NCBI RefSeq assembly: GCF_025399195.1
Contig: NW_026252160.1
Location: 1 to 64,000, forward strand
Source: Umbelopsis ramanniana AG
Lineage: Eukaryota > Mucoromycota > Umbelopsidomycetes > Umbelopsidales > Umbelopsidaceae
Reading direction: 5' to 3'
Length of the DNA: 64,000 nt
Shown here: one piece after another, positions 50,959 to 62,035 of the stretch
Position numbering within the stretch: position 1 is the stretch's first letter
Layout of the letters: the number at the start of each line of letters is the position of its first letter
The notes under the pieces: model-generated
What the model saw: only the letters and a program-made list of their open reading frames with translations
What the model was told of the DNA's origin: nothing
The model's database searches: none
Made by a program: the position numbers and the translations under genes

Positions 50959-53515
50959 TTAGAGCTTGGCCACTTCTTCCGTGTTGACGGATTCAACCTT
51001 GGAGCGCATTTCGTGGGTCTGGTTAAGGACGCCGGAGAAGTACTTCATGGCTTCCTCTGACAATTGAGCCTTTTGAACCATTTCACCGCGCATCTTCTCC
51101 TTGTTGTCCACGGCCTTTTGGATTTGATTTTGAAGTTCCCAACCTTCGATGCGAAGCGTCTTGCGAGATGCCCGAGCAATACGGTAGCTTTGACCTTCGT
51201 TATGGTTGGAGTCCTTGACAGCCGCCTTGAACTTGCGGCTAAGCTTGCGCTCAACAGCATGACGCATATCAGAGACGACATACACAACAAGACCAACACC
51301 AGCCACAGACATGGCAGGGACCATCCAGCGACGAACAGTGTTGACACCGACAACGTTGGATACATTCCAAATGCTGGACACAACATTTTGAACCCCCATG
51401 ACACGACCACCCACCATGGTGACAGCACCAAGGGACATGGACAGAATGGAGAACTTGTCGTTGAAATCAATGTCGAAGAAATCAGTGGCTTCGATTTCAA
51501 CAAAGATGCGTCTATCACGGCTCTTCAAGAACATGCTATCGACATCGACGGTGCGGGGATATTCACCGATCTCGCTGGTGCCAAGTTGGTGAATTTCATC
51601 CACAGTGGTGCTGGTGGTTTCTTTGGCGTGAGATTCAAGAGCCTTGACTTCCTTCTGGAGAGTATGGGCCATGGAATCTACAACATCCTGAGCGTATTGC
51701 CAGATTAAGAACAGGCCGGGATATTCCAAGTTGGAAATGGCACCTTCGATTTGATCGACGGTGGCATCCAAACGAGTGTGAGCAAACGTTTGTAGGCTAC
51801 GGACGGAGTCCTCGGCGAGTTTCTCAATTTGATCGAAAATACGATCACGAGCAGACATGAGTCGTTCATAAGCAGGTTGGTCGGCTTGGAGTTGGGATTC
51901 AACGCGCTTGAGGTCCTTGCTGGCTTCGTCGTGGTTGGATTCGGAAATGACGTGAAGGTCGGAAAGAATGTTCAACAAGTAGTTCTTAGCTGGGGACAAC
52001 TTGGACTTGACACGATTTTCCAGTACAAAGGCACGAAGGCGTTCTTCCAAGCGAGCAAATTCTTCGGGGTCGAGTTTGTGAGAACCTTCCTCAAGATCGA
52101 CGCTACCAGCGCTGACGAAATGGACGAGGTCATCAGCATCCGCATAGGTGGCGGGAGAGAGTTGACGAATCTGTTCCAGAATGAGACGCTTGCAGCGATC
52201 CTTATCTCGAATGCTATCAAAGCGGTTGACGACAATGAAAATGTGAGCTTTTTCGTTAGCAGCATTCCAAAGGAATTCCTTGCCCTAAGGCGCAAACGTT
52301 ATAATTTGGTTAAAAATCAAATCATAATGCAAACAATCCAGTAGGCGGCTAACTTACCGAAAGAGTAAAGTGATTCTCGGCACTAACAACGAAAACAACA
52401 ACATCAATCTCCTCTTGACGAGCAAAAACGGCGGTGGTCTTCAAAGAGTCGGTGTTCAAGCCTGGGGAGTCGATAAGGGCAATATCCACAACACCGTTAT
52501 GCAAAAGACTCTCTTCAGTTTGACGACGGTCAGTTGTATAAATCTTGAGCATCTTGTAAGGTGAAGTCTCATCGATGACAGTCTTGTAGAGATGACGAAG
52601 TTCAATGACTTCGTAGGTGGATGCATCGGCGCGATTATAAGCAGCAACATCCTTAACAGCGTGAGCTTGTTCGACACCATCATTGAGCGTAGCATCCAAG
52701 ACTTCACAGAACGTGCTTGTGCATGGCTGTTGGTCGCTCGGCAGAATTTCACGCTTGAGCAAAGCATTCACAAAAGTAGATTTACCAGCGTTCAAATCAC
52801 CGGTAACCAAAACCTTGGACGAGGTATCGGCGACTCGCTTATGGATTTTTTCAATGTGGGCAATGCTTTGGGCAAGACGGTCATCCAACAAAGCTGTAAT
52901 AGATTCTTGGGCTAGGTTGTTGACATCTGCGATATGATGGCCAACCTTAACGTCCAAGTTGAGAACATTCAATTTAGAGCGGAAAGCATTAGCAACTTCC
53001 GAAGTCAAGATACGGTGAGCCTCTGTGGCAGCTTTCACTTCTTCTTGGTCTTCTTGAAGACCACTGAGAGAGTTAGACCGCTTTGGCATATGACGTTGTA
53101 ATTCGGACTCAATAGGCATATTAATTAATGTCTGTGAGCGTTCGAGAGCTTGGCGTTGGATGGTAGCATGCTCGTTTCCAGAAGGTGAGTCTTTCACCTT
53201 TGGGTAGTAGACCATATGGTGACCATTGAATTCACGCAAATCCTTAATGGCAGAAGAGGTCTTGGTAAGCAAGTCCAATAGACGAGTACTCTTGTCAGCA
53301 AAAATTTGCTGCTCTTGTTGAGCGTTTAATCTATGCTGCTGAACACTGGAGGGTGTCGTTTTCGAAGGTTGTTCAGAGTGACGGTTCCAGACTTCCGAAC
53401 GCTTGCCAACACCAAAGTAGTCGGGGGAGGACAATTGGTCTTCGGGCAGACGGATTTTCTGGTTGGTGAATGAGGAAGTTGAAGTTCCCTTTGCTCCAAG
53501 ATATTGAGCAGCCAT
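50959..53515 (-). CDS. FZO1: Mitofusin, transmembrane GTPase Fzo1
   Basis: Two exons (52358-53515 and 50959-52284) encode 827 residues. The dynamin-like GTPase fuses mitochondrial outer membranes. Visible are G1 in VLVTGDLNAGKSTFVNALL, the G2 Thr in QPCTSTFCEV, G3 in ALIDSPGLNTDSLK and G4 in FIVVNRFDSI. Heptad-repeat coiled coils flank the GTPase domain, and a hydrophobic pair near the C-terminus (ILSMSLGAVTMVGG, MVPAMSVAGVGLVVYVVS) forms the outer-membrane anchor. A second coiled coil ends the protein. The N-terminal 100 residues are Gln/Ser-rich as in fungal Fzo1. The single 73-bp intron falls just after G3. Divergent from Hpc2. Confidence 0.95.
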
Positions 53516-54070
53516 GATGCGAGGCGAAGGAAGATATCAGGTGCTAACGAAAGGGGGGAAGTAGGCACCGAATGTAAAGGAAATGGACGAAAGGTGTTGA
53601 TAAAATCAAGCGAAAAAATTGTAGGGTTGTGTTGTACAAATAGTATTATAAAATACCGATGACTTCACGAAAATACTTGGCTTCCGATGCTGACAGCCAA
53701 TCATTGCTTCAATTCGTAAACCCCCGCGCTTTGGGACAGTGAAACTTTCCAGCGCAAAGAAGCTGGCTGGCGGACAATCTTTTATTAATCGTGATGGCCA
53801 ACATGCCCAGATAACTTTGAATCAAACTGAATGAAAGACACTTAGAATAAGCTACCATAGTGTTATTGATTCCAGTGAAATTGGCTTGTTTTTCTCTTGT
53901 TCTATACGTTTCTTTGATCGGTCCGACAGGGGAATCCACCTTGACCTGAAGCTACTGCTAGTGACCGCTTGCCGCTCAACGCAGCTTTTCAGCTGTAAAA
54001 AATAAATAGCACACGCTGCCAAAATAAAATAACTGGGCCCGCTTTCCAAACTGCAACCTTATACAGCAAA
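53516..54070. promoter_or_regulatory. Divergent promoter region, Fzo1 / Hpc2
   Basis: 555 bp between divergent starts. A short AT-rich stretch with AATAAATAG lies about 70 bp before the Hpc2 start. No motif is certain. Confidence 0.4.
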
Positions 54071-56364
54071 ATGGCATCGCCTGAGCCGCAGGCTGACCCG
54101 CCTAAAAAAACAAAATCGCGTACTGTTCGAATTCACGTCGATCTGAAAGAAAAGGCTCCAGGCACCATTGTCTGTTACGCTGACCTGCTAAGGCAAGCTC
54201 TCAAAGCGAAGGAAAATAATACCACTACTCATGACGAACCGCCTCCCAATCAGGAAGCAAAACACCCTGAACAGCAATCAGAAGACAACTTTTTTCAGGG
54301 ACTGCTGGCAAGAAGCGCAAATTACACTCTTCATGACGACCAAGACGATGAGGACTCGGTCGGCGTAAGTGTCGTACCACTTGAGGGAATTTTTTAATAG
54401 CTTGAAAAATATGAATGGATTTTAACTTGCCTCGATACAGAATTCAAATAGGAAAAAGCTACCAGAAAACGAATACGATGTCGAAGATCCTTTCATTGAT
54501 GATAGTGACATGTTGTTGGATGATTCTTACGCTTACAGCGAACGGAGACATGATGGCTTCTTTGTTTACCAGGGTCCGCTCGATGACGAGGAAGAGTAAG
54601 TGCAAGTACATCTTGCAATGTTCTGATATATACTTTGCTAAACAATGCGTTGCTTTATTTCCCTTTTTTTTTTCACAGTAAGAAGAAGGCTACATCCAAA
54701 AAGCCAACATCGTCTTCGGCCAATTCTTCATCGAAGAAATCGTCAGTCAAACGAAAAGCTGTGACGGATCCGTCCGATCAGTCGCATTCTGAAACTGAAG
54801 GGGATGGCAAATCGACCAAAGGTGTTAAGAAATCAGCTGCTAAAAAACCTGCGACAAAGGGGTCATTGACTACGTTACAAGCTAAGAAGCGAAAGCCTGA
54901 ATCAACAACCGATGTTGCATCGAAAGACGATAGTCAAAAGAAAAAGAAACCCAAACTGGATGATCCAACCGCGTCTCCGAGCAAAAAATCAGAATCAGTT
55001 AAAAAGAAGGCGACGAGTGAAGCAGCCAAGGAAGAGCAGAAGATCGAAGGTGTTACATCGACATCTAATGGAGACGTCTCGGACAAACCAGGGAGCGCTC
55101 AAAATGGTGAAAAGGACGGCAGGCCGACCTCTCACATGGCAAGTACCGACACTGCTACAACTAGCTCTCAGCAAAGCTCAGCGACCGTGGACGAAAAACC
55201 AAAGAAGGGTGCCAATAAACCGGTAAAGCTAACGCCACTGGATCCAGCTGTAGAAAAGATTATGGACCGACTACGAGAAGATGTGGCCAAAGGTAGGTTT
55301 TAACGGCGAGCACAAAGTATTAGCCAACCGAATGAACACTCACCATCGATCTGACATGCAGAGGACTTTGCGGTGAAATCAAAGTTTCCACCTACTTTGC
55401 GACCTACCGTGTTGGCTGCAGGAACGCTTGTTTTCCGCCAGGCGAATGGCCCTGATGATAATTTCGTGAACCATTTGATGGCTATCTTACCGTACAACAA
55501 GTTTACCTTACGTGTAGCGTGTCTATTTTACTCGTTTTCGAATGCACGAAATTAATGTGAAGCTAATATTGTACTTTGTCCATCCAACAGAAATTTTTAT
55601 ACAAGCAAGTCGGACCTTTGCGCATTGATGAACTGCAGACAGAGATAGACGGCATGATCACAGTATTAAAGCAACAGGTAGACGAGGCTATGCCCGCTCA
55701 AATTAAGCAGCACGCTGAAATAGTAGCCAGTAAGTTATATGGTCAAGGTTTATACGTAGTGTCGGATTGCTTGACTCATCGACGAATGAAAGAAACCAAA
55801 GAAGAAGATGGCCCAAAGCCCAGTGAAGGTTCAGATGCAACGACTGATGTAAGTGAAGCCTTTCTAATATTTTCCGTACATCCTTCGTCCTATTTCGATT
55901 CTAACGTTCATCCACGCTGCTAGGATAATGCCAAGGAAGACGGTGAACAGGCAGGGTCAGCTACTCGGTTTAGATTCAACGAAGAGACGAGGAAAACACT
56001 GTACAATATCATGAAAGCTGAAGTAGCAAGGACGAGTCTCAAGAATGAATTAAAGTAAGAAATTGCTCCATGCTTTGTTGTGAAGTCATCACCCACTCAC
56101 TCTGCTCTACTTGCAGCCAATTACTCAAAACAAATGAACAGCCCATATCAGAAACGACTGCACGGAAACAAATGTATCAAAGGGTAAGGTAGAGGTTCGG
56201 GTATCGAATTTCGTGACAACTTTGACTCATCGCTCTTCCTACAGCTGATGCAATGCTTCCCGGACGGCTGGATGACCACTTATGATATGAGCCGGCAGTA
56301 CAGTCAGTACAAGGTTCGGCAACAGAAGAAGGAAGACAAGACAGCATCGATTACCCCTCATTAA
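54071..56364 (+). CDS. Hpc2/ubinuclein-family HIR histone chaperone subunit
   Basis: A multi-exon gene. The diagnostic HRD (Hpc2-related domain) spans an exon junction: ENEYDVEDPFIDDSDMLLDD followed by SYAYSERRHDGFFVYQGPL. This domain binds Hir1/HIRA and the H3.3-H4 dimer. A 180-residue Lys/Ser-rich low-complexity linker follows, with many KKxx nuclear-localisation-like clusters. Then a conserved ubinuclein middle domain: KSKFPPTLRPTVLAAG, FLYKQVGPLRIDELQTEIDG, and RFRFNEETRKTLYNIMKAEV near the C-terminus. It should act in replication-independent nucleosome assembly and histone gene repression; this role is from the family. The start ATG is the first in the exon beginning MASPEPQAD. Confidence 0.9.
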
Positions 56365-56649
56365 TCTCATCATTCCCGTTTGCCAAAATCCATCCTTTTC
56401 ACGTTGTAATTTTTTTTTTTTTCACTAATCGCTCCCAGAAAAAGAAAACACACTACCAATGCATACCAAGGTCTAATACACAATTTATTATGAAGAAAAA
56501 AAATGAATGAAAAAGCATGAATTGGTGTGGATCAAAGATGTAGGGGGGGGGGGTTGTTAGGTTTAAGGCGTGAAATATGAGACATTATGTGATTATGAAT
56601 CTACAAAAATGAGATATAACTTGGGGACTAGCCATCCAGGATATCCTGT
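56365..56649. other. Convergent intergenic region with a G11 run
   Basis: It contains the Hpc2 3' flank with a T13-type run near 56410 and an uninterrupted run of eleven G at 56543-56553, unusual in this AT-leaning sequence. Confidence 0.45.
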
Positions 56650-58935
56650 TTATTCGCGAGAGAATTCTTTGCTGCGAGGGCGACGGTCAGCGGTGGAGCG
56701 GCCGGGAGCCTTGTTTTTGCGGAAGAAGTCGTCATCGGGTGAGTCGTCCGATCTAGGACGTCTTCGGGGAAAGTCGTCACCGGTTCTGCTGGAGCTTCTT
56801 CGGAAACCGCCTTGATCGTCATCGCGTTTGGGACGTCGTGAGAAACTGGAGCGATCGTTGTCTCCATCGAAGCGCGGTCGTCTGGGACGATCGTCGTCTC
56901 TATCACTGCGTGGACGTCTGGGACGGTCCTCATCTCTATCAAAGCGTGGGCGTCTAGGGCGGTCGTCATCTCTGTCAGAAAATGAACGGCGGGGTCTATC
57001 GTATGAGTCAGTACGTGATCTGCTTCGGCTTCCCCGGTTTCGGTCGCTATCGCGGCTCTTGGAAGAAAGTCCCATCTTGGCCAACAAGTTTGGACTTAAT
57101 GAAGGTACTTCAGTCACACCAAACCCACGGATGAAGTGGTCACCGTGGACCAAGGTTTCTGATCTAGGTTGGTTAAGGAGAGGCATACGGGATGAATCTA
57201 AAATTGAGAAAAAAAGAGGAGCGTCATGAGTACCGTGTCCAGCCAAATTGATTTACAATCACCACCATGTTATTTTCTAAAAACTTACAGTATCCCAAGA
57301 ATGACATGTAGGCATCATTGATAAAACTCTCAGGAAGTTTGGCAGCCGCTTCATGAATGATTTCTCTTGCATCATCGACATCAGCAAGCATCGACTTGGT
57401 GTCTTGCTTTACAAGGGGCAGGTCAGCAACCTCGTTGCGAACAAAAGCTTCTTCAAATGGAGCAAGGACGATAATGCCTTCACCTTCCTTGCCAGCACGT
57501 CCAGTTCGTCCAAGACGATGAATGTATTGTTCTCTAGACGAAGGGACACCCACTTGGATGACAAGCTTGACACCAGGGTAATCGACACCACGAGCTGAGA
57601 CATCTGATGTGAACAAGACAGAGCCGGGACGTGCACTTCTGAAAAGTTCAGAAATGCGGTTGCGCTTGGATTGAGTCTTCTTGGAGTGGAGTTCATAGAT
57701 ATCCTTAGCACGCTTGGGACCCAACAGCTCACGGAACACTTCAGCATACATTTCTGTCATCCTGGTGGTGGGTAAAAAGATCATGGTCTTGCCTTCCAAA
57801 GCAGCGTCACGGTTGGCGATGATATTGCTAATGACGGCGGCTTGATCAGCAAAGGGAGCAACATAATAATCTTGTCTGACTTGCAAGTTGGTGTTGATTT
57901 CGTTGGGGTCGACGGTATCCAATACTTCGTGATCCTCGGAGAGAGCAAATTGGACAATGTTTTGGCGAATTTGAGGAGTCAAAGTAGCTGAAAACAAGAG
58001 AGTTTGACGCTTTTCAGGGATTTCGCGCAAGATATCTTGAATTTCGTCCTTGAAACCCATATCCAAAAGCTGATCAGCTTCATCAAGAATCAAAGTTTGG
58101 ATGGATTCGCAGGATCGCTTGAAATGACGAACACTACGAAGCATATCGATCAGTCTGCCAGGCGTACCGACGACAATATCAGCACGATCACGATCGAGGT
58201 TGCGCATCTGCTGTCGCTTGGGCTCTCCACCCACCAAACAATGAACCTTGCAAGGGTAAAACTTGGTCAACTTGCGTGCCTCTTCTGCAATTTGTTGGGC
58301 CAATTCTCTAGTAGGTGATACAATCAGGATAGAGGTACCAACGGACTTCTTGATATCCTTGAAGTCCTGACCTCCAAAGGAAGACTCCAAAGCTGGTATA
58401 AGGAAAGCAAGAGTTTTTCCGGTTCCAGTTTTTGCCTTGACGAACATGTCCCTCTCCAATGGCAAACGTTCAAGAACAGCTTCCTGAACCTTGGACATTG
58501 CCTTGTATTTGAACACTTTGTCGAGAGCTTGCTGTGTTAATGGATTAAGGTGCTTGATATCATCAAAGTTCTTGGGGGTATCTTGAGCAATAGCGGCATC
58601 GATAACCTCAGCAACATCGGCAGTAGCCGTAGCAGCTTTAACGGAGGTATGGAAGGCGGACTTGGCGGCTCTGTACTGATAAATGGCGCTGGTCAACGTT
58701 CTTTGTTTGCCGAAAGTGCTGAAAACTGTCATACCAAGGGAAAAAGCAAGTGGGCATTAGTCTCTTGCCAAAAAAGTTTATCAGGGGTATAAGAAAAAGC
58801 TTTACCAGCTGAATGTCCAAGCCGGGACACTCCATTGAGAGCATGGGGCGTGGTTGAGAATCTCTGTACAGTGGTCTTCAAACACAAAAGACGGCTAGGT
58901 CTTGCAAGTGCGCGGGCTGCAACTTGCATGGACAT
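56650..58935 (-). CDS. Mitochondrial DEAD-box RNA helicase, Mss116-like
   Basis: Three exons encode roughly 750 residues. The N-terminus is Arg/Ala/Ser-rich without acidic residues (MSMQVAARALARPSRLL), a mitochondrial presequence. The full DEAD-box core follows: AKTGTGKT (motif I), SPTRELAQQ (Ia), GTPGRLIDM (Ib), LDEADQLLDMG (II), FSATL (III, SAT), FLPTTRMTEMY (IV region), FTSDVSARGVDYPGV (V) and YIHRLGRTGRAGKEG (VI). Mss116-type proteins splice mitochondrial introns and remodel RNA. The C-terminal tail has four tandem 12-residue Arg/Asp repeats and ends in RS/RD-rich sequence that binds RNA. Divergent from the calmodulin-like gene by about 1 kb. Confidence 0.92.
56857..57000 (-). repeat. Four tandem 36-bp repeats coding DRPRRPRFDRDD-type units
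   Basis: The helicase tail contains four consecutive 12-residue units of the form DRPRRPRFDRDD, visible in DNA as recurring GGACG(T/A)C and GTCGTC blocks every 36 bp. Copies differ at a few codons. Such repeats expand and contract readily. Confidence 0.8.
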
Positions 58936-59932
58936 TTTCCTTTAATTCTGAAGTAGGCACTAAAGGTTGTTGTCTGAACTTTTTTTTTTTTTCTTTCTTT
59001 TTTTGGCAGTCAGAATTCAAAGATTACCAGTCACACAAAATTGGACACCTCGCGCAGTGAGTTCTACGTTATCCTGCACTAAAAGACATAATACATACTA
59101 ATGGATGGTAGCGCTTTAGTATATAGAGTTCCTGAATGAAGTGTGTGATTGTGTTGAACAATAGGTGTTGATTGTGCTTAATAAATGGTGATATAAGCCT
59201 AGCTACCATGCTGACCTTATTTTGAGCATCCGACATTCGTAAAATTCATCTGAAAACGCTTGCCGCACACACAAAATCCAAGTCAAATCCCCGCCTACCA
59301 GATTTTGGAGTTTCAGAGGGGAGATGCAATTTTTTGAAAGGTTTGGCTGCCAGTAATATCATAGAATATTTTAGAGAATAAATTGATTCTAAAATGTGCT
59401 TCACGGTCAAGGAAGAGTCGTGGTGTCGATATTACAGCGACGTTTCGATGTTAAGATCGTCACAAATATAGATGCCCAGTGAATTCAAAGAATATTCCTA
59501 CATATCGTAACATAGGACTCCATCGTATACCATAAGATTTTTTGATGAACTCAGCGAAATATAATTCTACTATCTATTGTTTGTTTTGGGTACGTCGCAT
59601 TGTAAAGGACACTTATCAGGCCAATACATTTTGGCATGCCCAAACCGCTCTATCATGATTGAAAACGCTATGGTACGGCCTGACATTTATATGGATTTCC
59701 TGGGTGCTCCAACCCGTCCATGAAAGTCAAAAATGGAACGCAAGTCTTGAAAAGTTTCAATTTTGGTAGGTGGGTTGGGCTTCTCAAGCTTCGAATTGAA
59801 GTCATACTCACGGCTCCAAAATTGTGCAGACAGAATCTTAATATGCAACGTGCCATTTAATATCGCACAAGAATTTCAGATATCCTGGTTTCTCCATTCA
59901 CGACTTCTTTCAAGACTTTCTGACCGATCAAA
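58936..59932. promoter_or_regulatory. Divergent intergenic region, helicase / calmodulin-like gene
   Basis: Nearly 1 kb without a supported gene. A T13/TTTC tract (58980-59003) lies just upstream of the helicase start. I found no RNA gene or repeat. Confidence 0.45.
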
Positions 59933-60753
59933 ATGGCGATGGTGAGTGGAATCCTCACAACAGCGAAGTACAATCAAACAACACTGCTTAACATAAATTG
60001 GACGAAAAATAAAAGGCACATCAACCCCTAAACGAATTTGAGATTGAGGAAGCTAGGGAATGCTTCAAAACGCTGGACCCAGAGAGCAAAGGTGTCACTG
60101 CTACCGAGTTGATGGAAGCCATGAGAGCTCTTGGTAAAATCTACAGCGACGAAGATGTACAGAGGATGATAAGCAGTGCTGATAAGCACGGCAAAGGCAG
60201 AGTTGATTTTCAAGATTTTTTGGCTCTCCTTGAGAATGTAAGTGAATGCGCCACCAGGTGCTAGGAAACAAGCAAGCATCAGTGCCACAACACCGGATGT
60301 ATTGGAATCTGTCACCGCCCTAATCGTTAAATGCAAATTTTTGTATTTTCCCTCATTCTTAGCAAAAAGCAAAAGGATCACATGAAGCTGCATTTGTAGA
60401 AGTTTTTGAAGCCATGGACAGTGATAAGGATGGGAGCATCACCGTCCAAGATATTGCAAATTATATGGCATCCAGGGGTAAGTCAGTGGCAAATTTCACT
60501 CTAAGCTTTTCTGAACGCTATACTAAATATGCCGCTGGAATGTAGGTGAGAGAATGCCAGAGGAAGAGATCAAGGAGATGGTCCATGCGGCCGATGTTTC
60601 CGGCGATGGCAGAGTGAACTATGAAGAGTTTGTGAAAATTCTGGTAAGTGCTGGGAAGGCTGTTCGTGCTAGTACATGAGACATACATGCTGATCAGTAT
60701 ATGCCAATCCGTTGTAGACCCCTAGTCGCATCAACACAACCACCTTCCTGTAG
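59933..60753 (+). CDS. Calmodulin-like EF-hand protein
   Basis: Five exons (59933-59941, 60016-60237, 60363-60477, 60546-60643, 60718-60753) encode 159 residues with four EF hands in two lobes. Hand 1 (DPESKGVTATE) and hand 2 (DKHGKGRVDFQD) deviate at calcium ligands, with Lys at position 5 in both. Hand 3 (DSDKDGSITVQD) and hand 4 (DVSGDGRVNYEE) are near canonical. The linker is short and the C-terminal tail (TPSRINTTTFL) is unlike calmodulin. It could be a myosin light chain, a calmodulin-like regulator or a centrin relative. The three-codon first exon MAM is typical of fungal calmodulin genes. The last exon was chosen among three possible acceptors because it gives a short clean tail. Confidence 0.8.
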
Positions 60754-61159
60754 GCAACGGATATAGCTAAAGATGAATACTATTGTAATACGTTATGTTA
60801 TGTCATGTTATGCTACAGCAGCATCATGATTAAAATAAAAAATGGCTTATCAATAACGACATTTCGTTCGTCTGCCGGACAGTATTTTATTACATTTATT
60901 AGATTGTTCGATTTCGCGATGCAAAAGGTTTATTTCTGAATTCGACTGACCTTTGTTATTTTTTCTTCATGATCTTTACTTCCTAGCTCAATCCATGCCG
61001 GTGGTTCGAGTGCATCATACCTAGCAGTTGAATAAATAAGGTTGTGAGAATACTGATGGTGGCATACCTAAATTTACCCAATTCTATGCATTGGTCCATT
61101 ATATAAAATGGCTAGAAGAAAGACATGAATGTTTTACCTTGTTCTCTGTTAGTGCTGAC
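60754..61159. other. Intergenic region, calmodulin-like / secreted orphan
   Basis: It holds an AAAATAAAAAATGG poly(A)-type signal about 80 bp after the calmodulin-like stop, then AT-rich promoter sequence. Nothing else is supported. Confidence 0.4.
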
Positions 61160-61906
61160 ATGAAGCTCAGTTTGGCCTTACCCGCTTTATTTATATTAGG
61201 CAGACTCGATACTGTATTCTCAGCGGCCGTTGTGCCCTCAGATGCTTGCATACCAATTGCCTCGAAGCTTCTCAAAGAAGGGTTGCAATACGAAGTTCAG
61301 AATCAGGTACCAGTAGCTTCTGCTTACGTTCTTCGCGGTAGACGTCGATTAACCCACCTTGGTTAGGTCTGCGTCAGATCGAAGTTTCCATTTATAAAGC
61401 CGTCATATCAAACACAGAGCTTTAGTTCAGGGCCGTCGGCCGTTGTGTTCGATGCTGGGTTCAAAGGCTTCCCCAAGTTCTACAAGGTACACGCAGTACC
61501 GAATCAGCTCACAGTATACGACGACCTCAACTCCATTACATTGGAGCTTGTGAAAGAGAGCGTCTTCGACCTATCTGGATGTTATATCACAACGGTAAGA
61601 CTGATAACATACCATGTAACGCACAGATTGAGCTTTAACGAAGTATGTTGCAGGCTCATAGAGGGTTTGACTTTGATAAAGTGTACATGGCCAAAGTGGA
61701 TGACTTCATACCAGCCATACCCTTGCTCTTTCCTGACTGCAATGTGTCGTCTATTGACAGTAAAACGAATCAAGTCATTCCAGGAGACTCACGGAATGTT
61801 ACATGTAAGTATTTTTTGGAAGTCAGGAGCGGTGTAGGGCGAGATTACCAACACAACTTGCACCAACGTTCTAGATGTCGCTAAGTTGAGCTTCTACTCC
61901 ATTTGA
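61160..61906 (+). CDS. Uncharacterised secreted protein, 168 residues
   Basis: I do not recognise the family. Four exons (61160-61306, 61418-61594, 61654-61804, 61875-61906) give a total that is a multiple of three. The N-terminus MKLSLALPALFILGRLDTVFSA is a classic signal peptide with a small-residue cleavage region. The mature part has three cysteines (DACIPIAS, SGCYITT, PDCNVSS) and one N-glycosylation sequon each in NVSS and NVTY. Hydrophobic beta-type segments such as AVVFDAGFKGFPKFYKVHAV are present. No membrane segment follows. It may be a cell-wall or extracellular protein. It converges with the permease at 130 bp. Confidence 0.68.
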
Positions 61907-62035
61907 GATCTTTGTAAAAATGCCTATCATAATTAAACTATAAACCACGCCTCTCTCACTTAAAATTTATTACATACAAAGTAAAAACCAGCCAAAACGA
62001 ATGTTTTGGTCTCTTGTAAGAGATAGTAATGAAAA

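Noticed and set aside
56857-57000. CRISPR-like regular repeats
   Set aside because: The units are contiguous coding repeats without spacers in a eukaryotic gene.
60644-60800. Alternative long last exon of the calmodulin-like gene read through ATAGCT onward
   Set aside because: It gives a long tail of low-complexity translated 3' sequence; the acceptor at 60717 gives a short tail and a frame-consistent total.
60995-61020. GGTGGTTCGAGTGC, resembling a tRNA B box
   Set aside because: No acceptor or anticodon stem can be paired around it.
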